Part shown: piece after piece, positions 9,440-19,452 of the stretch
Layout: the number at the start of each line of letters is the position of its first letter
How positions within the stretch are numbered: the first letter of the stretch is position 1
NCBI RefSeq assembly: GCF_000226315.1
Contig: NC_016026.1
Coordinates: forward strand, 1,674,001-1,738,000
DNA from: Micavibrio aeruginosavorus ARL-13
GTDB taxonomy: Bacteria > Pseudomonadota > Alphaproteobacteria > Micavibrionales > Micavibrionaceae
DNA: 64,000 nt
Reading direction: 5' to 3'
Notes under the pieces: model-generated
The model's database searches: none
What the model saw: the letters and a program-made list of their open reading frames with translations, nothing else
What the model was told of the DNA's origin: nothing
Program-made: the position numbers and the translations under genes

Positions 9440-12165
9440 GCGCATGGCTGTCCGCACTCTCCGGCCTGACCTTTATCAACCCGTGGATTTTGGCGGGGCT
9501 GGCGGCGTTGCCCGTTTTGTGGTTCCTGTTGCGCGTTATTCCGCCGTCCCCGAAAATTGTCCGCCTGCCCACCGTGCGGTTTATGGCGGGGCTGAACCCC
9601 AGCGACCGCGTATCGGCCCACACGCCGTGGTGGATTTTGTTATTGCGCTTAATGATCGCCGCCTTGGTTTTGCTGGCGCTGGCGCGGCCCGTTCTGAACC
9701 CGGCGGAAAGTTTGAACCAATCCGGCATTATCCGCATTGTCATGGATAATGGCTGGGCCGCCGCCCAGACATGGACCGCGCAACAGGCCTCGGCCGAACA
9801 AATTCTGGACCGCGCGGCGCGCGACCGCCTGCCCGTGATTGTCATGACCACCGCGCCCGACCCGGGCAAGGTCCGCATTGGCATGTTGGGCCCCATGCCC
9901 GCCGGGGAGGCCCGCAATATGGTGCGCGGCCTGCACACCCGTCCATGGCCCGCCGATTATGCGGCCGTGGCCACCGCCGTGCGTGATGGCACAAAAACCA
10001 AGGACGCCATTCACACATATTGGATTGGGCACGGGTTGAATGATGGCACGCCCGCCAATGCCACCGCCCTGGCCCGCACATTGCAGGGCAATGGCAGCCT
10101 GACCTATCTGGAACCCGAGGCCGCCGCGCGCCCCGCCTTGCTCGTCTCGCATTTAAAACCGGGGCAGGATTTATCCGTATCCATTTCCACCGCCGCCGGA
10201 ACCCCGGCGGGATTGCCCATGGCCGTTGATGCCTTGGGCGGTGATGGCCGGGTGTTGGAACGGGTCGATGTTTTAAGCGGCGATACGACCAGCACGGATG
10301 TGACCATTAAAATCCCGGAATCTTTACGGTCCCAAGTCGCCCGGATTCATCTGTCTGGCCGCCATGGTGCGGGTGGTTTGATTTTGCTGGATGATCAATT
10401 TGAACGCCGTATGGTCGGACTGGCCACAACGAAAGATGAAGGCACACGCGCGCCGTTGACCGATGCACCCTATTACCTGACCCGCGCTATCGAACCCTAT
10501 GTCGAATTAAAAACCGGATCGATTGATGAACTGATCCAGGCCAACCCATCGGCCATTATCCTGCCCGATGTTGGCGCGATCCCGCCGGAAACATTGAATA
10601 CGCTGGAAAACTGGGTAAAGGCTGGCGGGTTGTTGTTGCGCTTTGCCGGGCCGAATATGACGCAAGGTGAATCCTTCCTCACCCCCGCGCCGTTGATGCG
10701 TGGTGGGCGCGCGATGGATGGCGGGCTGACATGGGACAAGCCGCAAACATTGGCTCCGTTTGGTGATGAAAGCCCGTTCTACGGCCTCGATCTGCCCGCC
10801 GATATTGAAGTGCGCCGCCAGATTTTGTCCGCACCAGGGACAAGCGACGCCGTACGCGTCTGGGCCGCGTTGACGGATGGCACACCGCTGGTGACGGCGG
10901 CGTCACTGGATAACGGATTGCTGGTGATGGTGCACACAACGGCGTCACCGGAATGGTCCAATCTGGCCTTGTCCGGTTTGTATGTGCAAATGCTGCGCCG
11001 GGTGATTGCGCTGGCCGGAACGCCGATTACCAACACCCATGCCGACGGCACGCTGGAGCCGTTGCAAATTCTGGACGGTGATGGCCGTTTGCAAGCCCCG
11101 GACAGCACGGCGGAGCCGATTGACGCCCGCGCTTTTGATAAACAAATGCCCGATGCGCGCCACCCGCCGGGATATTACGGCCACGCCGGGGCAAAACGCG
11201 CATTGAATGTTGGCGAACGGGTTGGCCGCGTCGCGGCCATGCCGTCATTCCCCAACGGTGTCGTGCGTGGAACATTCACCGGCGGTACGGAAACCGACCT
11301 GATGCCCGCCTTGTTGGCCACGGCGCTGCTGCTGTTCCTGGCGGACTGGATCATCATGATGATTTTACAATCGCCGTTGATGATCGGCCTCAGCCGTATG
11401 GCGCGCAGTGGTGGCACGGCCATGATCATTCTGGGATTATCCTTCACCGCCACGCCTGCCCGTGCGCAAACAGCGATGGACTTCGCCAATGGCACATGGT
11501 TGGCCCATGTGCGCAGCGGCGACCCCACCCTCGACGCAGTCGCACGCAAGGGGCTGGAGAATATGGATTTCGTTTTGACCAACCGCACATCGGTGGAACC
11601 CGCAGGCGTGGTGATGGTTGACCCGGAGAAGGACGATTTGGCCTTCTTCCCCTTGCTATACTGGCCCATTGCCCCCTCCGCCCCGCCCGTATCGGACAAG
11701 GCGTTGAAGGCCATTCAATATTATCTGGATCACGGCGGAATCATCCTGTTCGACACGCGGGATCAGGGGGCCACCGTCGCCCTGCCCACGGGCGTTCCGG
11801 GCCGGAACCAGATTATCCTGCGCAATATGGTCGCGGGATTGAACGTGCCGCCGTTATCCATTGCGCCAGAGGATCATGTTCTGAAACGCTCCTTCTACCT
11901 GCTCGAATCCTTCCCCGGACGATACGACAGCAAGAATTTATGGGTTGAAGAACAAACCGCCATCGGCCGCGATGGCGTGTCATCCGTCATCGTCGGCGGA
12001 AATGACTGGGCCGCCATGTGGGCCGAGGGCGATCCCGAACGACCGACCATGTCCCAGGAAATGTCATACCGCTTCGGCGTCAATTTGATGATGTATGCGT
12101 TGACCGGCAACTATAAAGCCGATCAGGTTCACCTGCCCCATATTCTCGAACGGTTGGGGCAATGA
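9436..12165 (+). CDS. BatA-like / DUF4159 fused membrane protein
   Basis: A 909-residue protein. It opens with the BatA-type N-terminus: a helix at about 18-38 containing LAGLAALPVLWFLLRVIPP, then a second helix at about 68-88 (LLLRLMIAALVLLALARPV). A long extracytoplasmic region follows. Another pair of hydrophobic stretches lies near residues 620-675. The last 220 residues match DUF4159 (motifs MDFVLTNRTSVEPAG, YYLDHGGIILFDTRDQG, MMYALTGNYKADQVH). It is the probable client of the upstream MoxR/DUF58 pair at the inner membrane. Its role is unknown; in other bacteria related Bat operons affect stress tolerance and cell-envelope physiology. Confidence 0.82.
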   Translation: MSAWLSALSGLTFINPWILAGLAALPVLWFLLRVIPPSPKIVRLPTVRFMAGLNPSDRVSAHTPWWILLLRLMIAALVLLALARPVLNPAESLNQSGIIRIVMDNGWAAAQTWTAQQASAEQILDRAARDRLPVIVMTTAPDPGKVRIGMLGPMPAGEARNMVRGLHTRPWPADYAAVATAVRDGTKTKDAIHTYWIGHGLNDGTPANATALARTLQGNGSLTYLEPEAAARPALLVSHLKPGQDLSVSISTAAGTPAGLPMAVDALGGDGRVLERVDVLSGDTTSTDVTIKIPESLRSQVARIHLSGRHGAGGLILLDDQFERRMVGLATTKDEGTRAPLTDAPYYLTRAIEPYVELKTGSIDELIQANPSAIILPDVGAIPPETLNTLENWVKAGGLLLRFAGPNMTQGESFLTPAPLMRGGRAMDGGLTWDKPQTLAPFGDESPFYGLDLPADIEVRRQILSAPGTSDAVRVWAALTDGTPLVTAASLDNGLLVMVHTTASPEWSNLALSGLYVQMLRRVIALAGTPITNTHADGTLEPLQILDGDGRLQAPDSTAEPIDARAFDKQMPDARHPPGYYGHAGAKRALNVGERVGRVAAMPSFPNGVVRGTFTGGTETDLMPALLATALLLFLADWIIMMILQSPLMIGLSRMARSGGTAMIILGLSFTATPARAQTAMDFANGTWLAHVRSGDPTLDAVARKGLENMDFVLTNRTSVEPAGVVMVDPEKDDLAFFPLLYWPIAPSAPPVSDKALKAIQYYLDHGGIILFDTRDQGATVALPTGVPGRNQIILRNMVAGLNVPPLSIAPEDHVLKRSFYLLESFPGRYDSKNLWVEEQTAIGRDGVSSVIVGGNDWAAMWAEGDPERPTMSQEMSYRFGVNLMMYALTGNYKADQVHLPHILERLGQ

Positions 12166-12166
12166 T

Positions 12167-14257
12167 ATGAACCAGAGCGCATTGACCCTGCATTTCGCCC
12201 CCCTCCTGCCCGAACCCATCGTCTGGACTTTGGCCGGGTTGGTGGCGTTGTGCGTATTGGCCTCCATCTTCGTCTTCCGTCGTGGGCTAATCTGGCGCGG
12301 GCTGTGCGCCGGGGCGTTTGTTCTGGCCCTGCTCAACCCCGCCATGCTGGAAGAACAACGCGAAGCCGTACCCGATACGGTCGTGATCGTGGCCGATAAA
12401 TCCGCCAGCCAGAATTTCAACAACCGCGCCGAGGTTACCAATGACGCGCTGGCCGGGCTGGACCAGTTTTTCAAGAATTACAGCGACATTGACGTACGGA
12501 TCGTATCCGCCGGAAATGAACGCGACCGCGACACACGCCTGTTCTCCACGATTGATCAGGCATTGTCCGATATTCCGGTTCAGCGCCGTGCCGGGGTGAT
12601 TATCCTGAGCGACGGGCAAATTCACGATGCCCCGCGTGACAACTCGCGCATCAAGGCCTTTGGCCCTGTCCACACACTCCTGACCGGATCGCGTGGCGAA
12701 CGGGATCGGCAATTACAGATTATCGAAGCCCCGTCCTATGGCATCGTCGGCCAGACCGTGACCGTGAAGTTCCGCGTCACCGACAGCGGCGCCACGCCGT
12801 CCGACAATGAATATGCCACCCTGCTGATCCGCGCGAATGATGAAAAACCGGATATGCAGATGGTACCGGTCAATACGGATCAAACCGTGACGTTTAACGT
12901 CGCCCATGCGGGGCAGAATATTCTGGATCTAGAAGTGTCCCCCCTGCCCAGTGAAATCACGGCGGCCAATAACCGTATTCCGTTGATCGTCAATGGCGTG
13001 CGGGATCGGTTGCGCGTGTTGCTGGTGTCCGGGTATCCCTATGCCGGGGAACGGACATGGCGGGATTTTCTGACCTCCGACCCCGGTGTCGATCTGGTCC
13101 ACTTCACTATTCTGCGTGAACCGCAGAAGCTGGACATGACGCCGCAACATGAAATGTCGCTGATTGCATTCCCGTTCCGGGAATTGTTTGAACTAAAACT
13201 CTATAATTTCGACCTGATCATTTTTGACCAGTACACGATGAACAAGGTCCTGCCGAATTTCTATTTCGCCAATATTGCGCGGTACGTGCAGGAAGGTGGC
13301 GCAGTGCTGGAGGCCAGCGGCCCATCCTTCGCCGGAGAGAACTCGCTCTATCAAAGCGTTCTGAACACGATCCTGCCCGGTGAACCGACGGGGCGTGTGA
13401 TTGAGAAGGAATTTACCCCCGGCCTGACCGATCTGGGTCTGCGCCATCCTGTTACCCAGCATTTGCTGGACAATAAGGATGCAAAGGAAACGCCGTGGGG
13501 CCCGTGGATGCGCCAGACGGAGCTGAAACCCAAAAGCGGCGATGTCCTGATGAACGGGGCCAATAATTCGCCCCTGCTGATCCTCGACCGCGTCGGTAAA
13601 GGACGCGTGGCGCATCTGGCCAGTGAACAGATCTGGCTGTGGTCGCGTGGCTTTATGGGCGGCGGACCCCATGCGGATCTGCTGCGCCGTTTGGCCCACT
13701 GGCTGATGAAGGAACCGGATCTGGAAGAAAACGCATTGGTGATTACCGCCGATGGCGGCGACGTCGTCATTCAGCGTCGCAATCTGCACAACGCCCTGAA
13801 CACCGTCACGTTGCGCCACCCGGATGGCAAAGCCGAAGACGTGACATTGAAACAGGGTGAAGATGGATGGTTGTCCGCCCGTGTCACGGCCAGCCAACCG
13901 GGCGTTTACAGCGCCGAAGATGAAACGCAAAAACGCTTCGCCGTGATTGGTGAATTAAACCCGCCGGAAATGCGCGCCGTGGTCACCACGGATGACATCA
14001 TGCGCCCCGTCGCCGAAACATCCGGCGGCACGGTGCAGTGGTTAAGCAGTGATGCCGGGAACATGCCCGATATCCGCTTCGTCGGGCCGGGCCGCAGTGC
14101 CGGGGGCAATGGGTGGATTGGTTTGCGCGACAACAACGCCTTCACCATCACGGGCGCACGGGACGTGCCGTTCCTGCCCGGTTGGGCCTATGCGCTTGGC
14201 CTGCTCGCACTGGCCATCGCATCATGGTGGATGGAAGGACGCAGATCCAAGAAGTAA
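12167..14257 (+). CDS. VWA / glutamine-amidotransferase-like membrane protein of the MoxR operon
   Basis: The 696-residue protein has two N-terminal hydrophobic segments (about 18-58) and then a VWA-like fold. Its MIDAS-like motif DKSAS (VVIVADKSASQNF) lies near residue 75, and IILSDGQIHD follows. The middle (about 280-520) looks like the class I glutamine-amidotransferase-like module found in such proteins (LLVSGYPYAGERTW, YVQEGGAVLEASGP). A C-terminal helix (FLPGWAYALGLLALAIASW) returns it to the membrane. It starts one base after the DUF4159 gene, so it is the last gene of the operon. Confidence 0.8.
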   Translation: MNQSALTLHFAPLLPEPIVWTLAGLVALCVLASIFVFRRGLIWRGLCAGAFVLALLNPAMLEEQREAVPDTVVIVADKSASQNFNNRAEVTNDALAGLDQFFKNYSDIDVRIVSAGNERDRDTRLFSTIDQALSDIPVQRRAGVIILSDGQIHDAPRDNSRIKAFGPVHTLLTGSRGERDRQLQIIEAPSYGIVGQTVTVKFRVTDSGATPSDNEYATLLIRANDEKPDMQMVPVNTDQTVTFNVAHAGQNILDLEVSPLPSEITAANNRIPLIVNGVRDRLRVLLVSGYPYAGERTWRDFLTSDPGVDLVHFTILREPQKLDMTPQHEMSLIAFPFRELFELKLYNFDLIIFDQYTMNKVLPNFYFANIARYVQEGGAVLEASGPSFAGENSLYQSVLNTILPGEPTGRVIEKEFTPGLTDLGLRHPVTQHLLDNKDAKETPWGPWMRQTELKPKSGDVLMNGANNSPLLILDRVGKGRVAHLASEQIWLWSRGFMGGGPHADLLRRLAHWLMKEPDLEENALVITADGGDVVIQRRNLHNALNTVTLRHPDGKAEDVTLKQGEDGWLSARVTASQPGVYSAEDETQKRFAVIGELNPPEMRAVVTTDDIMRPVAETSGGTVQWLSSDAGNMPDIRFVGPGRSAGGNGWIGLRDNNAFTITGARDVPFLPGWAYALGLLALAIASWWMEGRRSKK

Positions 14258-14260
14258 AAA

Positions 14261-14941
14261 TCAATGGATATGGTTGTGCTCGGCAGCAGCCGCCTGCTGC
14301 GCCAGAATTACGGCCTGGGTCCGATTGGTTGCGCCCAGCTTGCGGCAAATACCGCGCACGTGCAACTTCACCGTCACGACCTGTAGATCCAGCGCACGGG
14401 CAATATCCTTGTTCGTGGCCCCCTGCATCAGATACCCCAGAACTTCGCGCTCGCGCGGGGTCAGATTTTTATCTTCCGGAATGGCCGGAGCATCGGGTCT
14501 GGATTGTTCAGAAGATACGCCATGGTCATGCGACGCCATGATCATATTCGTATTGTGATCAACCGGAACGAATATTTCACCGCCGACGATTTTGCGGATC
14601 GCCTGCATCACGGCTGTGCCCGGTAATGTTTTTGGCAAATACCCGCGCGCGCCGATGGACAGCGCTTCCTCTATATCCGCCTGTTCGGCCAGACCGGACA
14701 CAATGGCGACCGGAATTCTCGGGCGCAGGGCAATGGTTTTTTCCAATCCCTTTAAGCCCGACATGCCCGGCATTTTCAAATCGAGCAGGATCAGGTCGAC
14801 ATCATTGTTTGTTTGTAAATGCTCCATGACCCCATGCAAATCGTGCGCGGGCAGAACCTCCACCGAGGGGTCGGCCTGCAATATATAATGGGTCAAGGCA
14901 TCGCGAAAAAGCGTATGGTCATCAGCAAAAATAATCTTCAT
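14261..14941 (-). CDS. NarL/LuxR-type response regulator
   Basis: The 226-residue protein has a receiver domain with the acidic pair ADDH (residues 6-9), the phospho-acceptor Asp in LILLDLKMPG (about 57) and the conserved Lys in LPKTLPG (about 105). A LuxR-type helix-turn-helix follows at about 160-215, with the signature LTPREREVLGYLMQGATNKDIA. No histidine kinase gene is adjacent, so its partner is encoded elsewhere. The convergent MoxR operon ends four bases away. Its targets are not predictable from this window. Confidence 0.92.
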   Translation of the reverse strand: MKIIFADDHTLFRDALTHYILQADPSVEVLPAHDLHGVMEHLQTNNDVDLILLDLKMPGMSGLKGLEKTIALRPRIPVAIVSGLAEQADIEEALSIGARGYLPKTLPGTAVMQAIRKIVGGEIFVPVDHNTNMIMASHDHGVSSEQSRPDAPAIPEDKNLTPREREVLGYLMQGATNKDIARALDLQVVTVKLHVRGICRKLGATNRTQAVILAQQAAAAEHNHIH

Positions 14942-15081
14942 TCAATCATTTCCCAACAAGGGCACAATGTACTCTGTGCGGTCTATACCCAGGGATATGG
15001 GTCACTATGCATCCATTATCCCATACGAAAGATATAGAATGCGTTTATATTTCCTCAAGACCATGAAAAAAACTTGCTGGT

Positions 15082-17169
15082 TTAGCGTGTTACGCGTCCG
15101 CTTTCCGCCCCGTTCAACGGCTGTAAGTAGCTGATATGAATAGGCGCATTCGATGTTTTTTGCACTTTGGCAAATTTGTGGCGGTACACAAAAACACCCT
15201 CCATCACCCGTTGTATATAATTGCGCGTTTCGGCCACCGGAATGATTTCGATCCAGTCCAGCATGTCAATTTCGCCTTTGCGTGGGTCGCCAAATTCCAC
15301 CAGCCACTGGCTCACGCGGCCCGGACCGGCGTTATACGCGGCAATCGCCAACGGGTAGTGCCCATCATACCGGCGCAACATCTGGTCGATATAAAGCGCC
15401 CCCAGCTTGACGTTATGATCCGGGCGCGCCGTCAGCCAATCGGTCTGGTGCGACATGCCAGCCTTCTTCGCCGTTTCCTTGGCTGTGGCGGGCATCAATT
15501 GCATCAAACCACGAGCTCCGGCGGGGCTTTGCGCTTTGGTATCAAACGCGCTTTCCTGTTTGATAATCCCGTGCACCAGCGCCCATTCCGTATCCACGTT
15601 CTTCATCCGCGACAACATCGTCGGGAAGGCGAAATCAGCCAGAACATATCCCTTCTTCTGCGCTTCCTTGGCCACGGCCAGCGCCGTATCCGGCTGGCTG
15701 AATTCCGTTGCCAGATCGGCGGCCAGATGAAAATCATCATGCGTTTTCGCCTGGACCGCAAAAGCCCGCAGGAACGATGATGAATAATCATTCAAGCCCG
15801 CCCGTTTAAACAAACGCGCCGCCTGCACCATGTCGTGTTTTTCAAACGCCGTGCGCGCCTGCATCGTTAAATCCGGCATGGCGGTGACCAGCGTGTCATC
15901 CCGCCCCAACTTGCCCAGAGCCATCTGGCCATAGAAGGTGGTGGAATATACCGCGCCCGCTTCGTACCATTTGCGGGCAATGTCCTTGTGCCCTAAAGCC
16001 TCACTGGCCATCCCCGCCCAGAATGCGGCGCGGCCGCGCGTGATCGGCATGGCGGAATTGTGATAGAGCCGTTCAAAATGTTCAAACGCCTCCCACGGGC
16101 GCTTCACGAAGCGCAAGGCCAGCCAACCCGCAACAAATTCCGCATCGGCAAAGGACGCGCCCTGTTTGGTGCCATGTTTGGCCGCCAGCAGATAGGCGCT
16201 CTCATACTGTTTCCGCTCGATCAAGCGGCGCACCATGATGTGCCGTTCCCGCCACCACGCATCCGGGTCCGGTTGCGTGTATGCGGCCGGCGCACTATGC
16301 AGGATTTCAATCGCCTTGAAATCCATATCTTTCTTGCGGCGCCAGCGCAGGCGCTCCAGCATCAGTCCCGGATCATTTTGCAAATTGGCAGGCACACGGG
16401 CCACGACACCGTCCACACCCGGTGACATCGCGGCCAGCGCGATGCGCGCCTCAGCCAATTGCGGATAACCACGCCCCAGAATATTGGCAATCCCACGGGC
16501 CGCCGACTGGTAATCCCGCGACAGCAACATATTCAAACGTTTGATATGCGCCTCACGCGTGATGGTTTTTCCCCATGTCCGTAAAAATTTGTCCTGCGAT
16601 TCCGGTCCGAACGCCGTTTCCGCCCACCACGTGTTCAGGATTGCGGGAATGTCCTTGTTGGCTCCGGCCGCGCGCAAAGCGGACAGATACAACATCATTC
16701 CATCCGCCGTTTGCGGTTTGTAGGTGTTGAACCATTCGACAACATCCTGAATCGGCGTATCGGATGATGCGGATTTTTCAGCGCTCAGACGCAAGGCCCC
16801 CTGACGCGGCCAATTCGGAATTTGCCCGACAAAGGTTGAAATGCGGCGGAAGTTATGCGGGGCCGCCTTCTGCGTGTAATACATCCAGTAATAAATGCGG
16901 GCTGCCAGCGGATCACGCGTTTGCGCGATCAGGCTTTCGGCATAGGACCAGCTCCCCTGCGCCGCCGCCTGCAACGCCTTGACGGTCAGGGCGGCATCAT
17001 TGGCCGACATCCCCACGACGGGGGCCGATTTGGCCGCAAAGGCCATAGACGGGCCCCACTTGATCCCCTGCGCCGCACCATACGGCCCGGATTGCGGCAC
17101 AAAAGTCGCCAAAATCAGGGCCAAAACCCCCGCATACGCAGCTTTCTTGAACACACGGCCCGTTGGCAT
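15082..17169 (-). CDS. slt: soluble lytic murein transglycosylase
   Basis: A periplasmic enzyme that cleaves the MurNAc-GlcNAc bond with formation of 1,6-anhydroMurNAc. The ATG at 17169 gives 695 residues with a signal peptide (FKKAAYAGVLALILATFVP). An upstream in-frame extension would run through the divergent dapA gene and is not credible. The long alpha-helical superhelix (about 80-520) precedes the GH23 catalytic domain. That domain has catalytic Glu in IIKQESAFD, then SPAGARGLMQLMP and the AYNAGPGRV motif. It shares a 69-base divergent promoter region with dapA. Confidence 0.92.
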   Translation of the reverse strand: MPTGRVFKKAAYAGVLALILATFVPQSGPYGAAQGIKWGPSMAFAAKSAPVVGMSANDAALTVKALQAAAQGSWSYAESLIAQTRDPLAARIYYWMYYTQKAAPHNFRRISTFVGQIPNWPRQGALRLSAEKSASSDTPIQDVVEWFNTYKPQTADGMMLYLSALRAAGANKDIPAILNTWWAETAFGPESQDKFLRTWGKTITREAHIKRLNMLLSRDYQSAARGIANILGRGYPQLAEARIALAAMSPGVDGVVARVPANLQNDPGLMLERLRWRRKKDMDFKAIEILHSAPAAYTQPDPDAWWRERHIMVRRLIERKQYESAYLLAAKHGTKQGASFADAEFVAGWLALRFVKRPWEAFEHFERLYHNSAMPITRGRAAFWAGMASEALGHKDIARKWYEAGAVYSTTFYGQMALGKLGRDDTLVTAMPDLTMQARTAFEKHDMVQAARLFKRAGLNDYSSSFLRAFAVQAKTHDDFHLAADLATEFSQPDTALAVAKEAQKKGYVLADFAFPTMLSRMKNVDTEWALVHGIIKQESAFDTKAQSPAGARGLMQLMPATAKETAKKAGMSHQTDWLTARPDHNVKLGALYIDQMLRRYDGHYPLAIAAYNAGPGRVSQWLVEFGDPRKGEIDMLDWIEIIPVAETRNYIQRVMEGVFVYRHKFAKVQKTSNAPIHISYLQPLNGAESGRVTR

Positions 17170-17238
17170 TAGAGTAAGGGCGTTTTTAGACAACAGGCCA
17201 CTCAACGCTTGGCCAAACGGCGCGCGCGCCAAAAGGAT

Positions 17239-18165
17239 ATGACCATGCCCAACATTCGTTTCCGCGGCGCGATGACCGCGCTGATCACCCCCTTCGTCAA
17301 CAATGCGGTTGACTGGAAGGCGTATGATGATCTGGTTGAATGGCAGGTTGAGCAGGGCATTCATGGTGTTGTCGCCTGTGGTACCACGGGTGAATCGCCG
17401 ACTTTGACGAAAGATGAACATAAATCCATTGTCGAACGCACCGTTGCCGTGGTCAAGGGGCGCGTGCCGGTCATTGCCGGAACGGGCAGTTACTCCACAG
17501 ATTTAAGCATCGAAACTACCCTGTTTGCCCAGAATGCCGGGGCCGATGCCGCCCTGGTCGTCACACCTTATTATAACAAACCGACCCAGGACGGGCTGTT
17601 CGCCCATTTCAAGGCGATCCATGACGCCACCAATATCCCGATTCTGATTTACAACATCCCGGGCCGCAGCGTTGTGGACATGACCAACGACACCATGGTC
17701 CGCCTGGCCGAACTGCCGCGTATTGCCGGGGTCAAAGATGCCACCGGGCAACTGGACCGCCCGACATTGATCAAGGCCCGGGTGAAGGATGATTTCTGCC
17801 TGATCTCTGGCGATGACGGCTCGGCCCCCGGCTATCTGGCCCAGGGCGGGCACGGCGTGATTTCGGTGATTTCCAACCTCGCCCCGCGCGACAGCGCCGC
17901 AATGCAGGACGCATGGGTTGCGGGTGATTTGAAAACATTCGCCGCCTTGCGCGATAAGCTGGCCCCGCTCTGCCGTGCCACCATGATTGAGACATCCCCG
18001 GCCCCGGTGAAATACGGCGCGGCCCGCATGGGGCTGTGCCGGGATGAGGTGCGCCTGCCCCTGGTTCCCGCAACCACCAATGCCCGCGCCGTGATGGACG
18101 AGGCGATGGAAAAGGCCGGCTTGATTTCCGCCGGAAGTGGCACCATAGTGCGGGCCCATGGCTAA
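17239..18165 (+). CDS. dapA: 4-hydroxy-tetrahydrodipicolinate synthase
   Basis: This enzyme condenses pyruvate with aspartate semialdehyde at the branch to lysine and meso-diaminopimelate, and so feeds peptidoglycan synthesis. The 308-residue TIM-barrel enzyme has the CGTTGESPTL loop, the catalytic Tyr in TPYYNKPTQ, and the Schiff-base Lys in IAGVKDATG. The start at 17239 follows AAAAGGA; longer in-frame starts lack this. Its last eight bases overlap the smpB start, so the two are co-translated. Confidence 0.95.
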   Translation: MTMPNIRFRGAMTALITPFVNNAVDWKAYDDLVEWQVEQGIHGVVACGTTGESPTLTKDEHKSIVERTVAVVKGRVPVIAGTGSYSTDLSIETTLFAQNAGADAALVVTPYYNKPTQDGLFAHFKAIHDATNIPILIYNIPGRSVVDMTNDTMVRLAELPRIAGVKDATGQLDRPTLIKARVKDDFCLISGDDGSAPGYLAQGGHGVISVISNLAPRDSAAMQDAWVAGDLKTFAALRDKLAPLCRATMIETSPAPVKYGAARMGLCRDEVRLPLVPATTNARAVMDEAMEKAGLISAGSGTIVRAHG

Positions 18166-18649
18166 GAAAGACAAGAAAACAGGCTTAATTTCTGTCAACC
18201 AGACGGTTACCGATAACCGCCGGGCGCGATTTGACTACCATCTGGAAGAAAAATTCGATGCCGGAATTGAATTGACCGGAACCGAAGTCAAATCCCTGCG
18301 CCATGGGCAATGCAGCCTGAACGAAGCCTTTGCCGGCGATCATGACGGTGAAATCTGGTTGTATAATTGCTATATCGCCGAATATCAGCAAGCGGGCACC
18401 CATTTACAACACGCCCCGCGCCGTCCCCGTCGTCTTCTGCTGAAAAAGAAGGAAATCCACCGTTTGATGGGGGCCGTCACCCGTGATGGCTATACCATTG
18501 TGCCCGTGAAGCTGTATTTCAACGCAAAAGGTCTGGCCAAGGTTGAAATCGCACTGGCCAAGGGCAAGAAACAATACGACAAACGCGAGACCAGCAAAGA
18601 ACGTGACTGGGGTCGCCAGAAACAGCGCCTGCTCAAGTCCCGGGAATAG
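18158..18649 (+). CDS. smpB: SsrA-binding protein SmpB
   Basis: This protein binds tmRNA and delivers it to stalled ribosomes for trans-translation. The 163-residue protein has the OB-fold signature FDYHLEEKFDAGIELTGTEVKSLR. It also has the conserved C-terminal basic tail (KGKKQYDKRETSKERDW) that enters the decoding centre. The start overlaps the dapA stop by eight bases. No tmRNA gene is visible nearby. Confidence 0.96.
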   Translation: MAKKDKKTGLISVNQTVTDNRRARFDYHLEEKFDAGIELTGTEVKSLRHGQCSLNEAFAGDHDGEIWLYNCYIAEYQQAGTHLQHAPRRPRRLLLKKKEIHRLMGAVTRDGYTIVPVKLYFNAKGLAKVEIALAKGKKQYDKRETSKERDWGRQKQRLLKSRE

Positions 18650-18706
18650 CCCCCACCCCCAATTTTTGTTACACTATACGTTCGAAATTTAGAACGGAGG
18701 ATTGGT

Positions 18707-19429
18707 GTGGCATTTTTTCGGACTCTGACATTGGTACTGTGCGTTGGTTGCGCGTTTGGTTTTTCAATCCCCTCTTATGCGACCAATACGACGGCCCCGA
18801 CATCACCGGCAGAGGCCGCACCCGCAAAACCGGAAACGCCGATTGATGTTGCCAATGAAATGGCACGGCGATTGCGCGCATGTAAGGACATTCAGCTGTC
18901 GATGACACGGCTGCGCTGTTACGACGATACGCTGGCCGATTATAATTTACAGAGCCTGACATTGGCCGATCTGGGCCAGGATATTGGCAAGTGGGATATC
19001 ATCAACGAAAAATCCAGCATTTCCGGGCGGCATAACATCATGCTCAGCCTGAAAGCCAACGCCCCGATCATGACACCCAGAGAGGGGAATGTGTGGCCCA
19101 CGCTGGTCATGCGGTGCCGCGATGGCCAGACGGAATCCTATCTGGTGTTTCACGTCAACCTGGCCGATAAAAGCAAAAACACCCGCCCCCGCACCGCCGT
19201 TACCACACGATTTGATGGCGGAAAACCGACAACGGTGATGTGGGATTTATCGCAGGACAATCTGGGTGCCTTTGCCCCCGATGCCAGCGCATTGATTGAA
19301 TCCGCTTTGGCAAGCGAGCGTTTGTACACTCAGGTCACCCCGCCAACAAAAAGCATGATCGAATCCACCTTCGACCTGCGCGGGCTGGACAAAGCGATCG
19401 TGCCCCTGAAAAACGCGTGCGCGCAGTAA
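18707..19429 (+). CDS. exported VasI-like protein
   Basis: The 240-residue protein starts with GTG, preceded by an excellent AACGGAGGA ribosome site. It has a signal peptide ending near SYA (about residue 25), then a low-complexity Ala/Pro/Thr linker. Two features match the VasI/TagP group associated with type VI secretion: an early LRCYD element (about residue 65) in a helix with an upstream Cys, and the C-terminal block STFDLRGLDKAIVPLKNAC. No type VI genes occur here, so a general periplasmic role is also possible. Confidence 0.65.
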   Translation: MAFFRTLTLVLCVGCAFGFSIPSYATNTTAPTSPAEAAPAKPETPIDVANEMARRLRACKDIQLSMTRLRCYDDTLADYNLQSLTLADLGQDIGKWDIINEKSSISGRHNIMLSLKANAPIMTPREGNVWPTLVMRCRDGQTESYLVFHVNLADKSKNTRPRTAVTTRFDGGKPTTVMWDLSQDNLGAFAPDASALIESALASERLYTQVTPPTKSMIESTFDLRGLDKAIVPLKNACAQ

Positions 19430-19452
19430 AAATGTCTCAAACCTAAATAGCG

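Noticed and set aside
17170-17421. Upstream extension of the lytic transglycosylase
   Set aside because: It would overlap the dapA promoter and its first codons, and it puts about 80 non-signal residues before a normal signal peptide.
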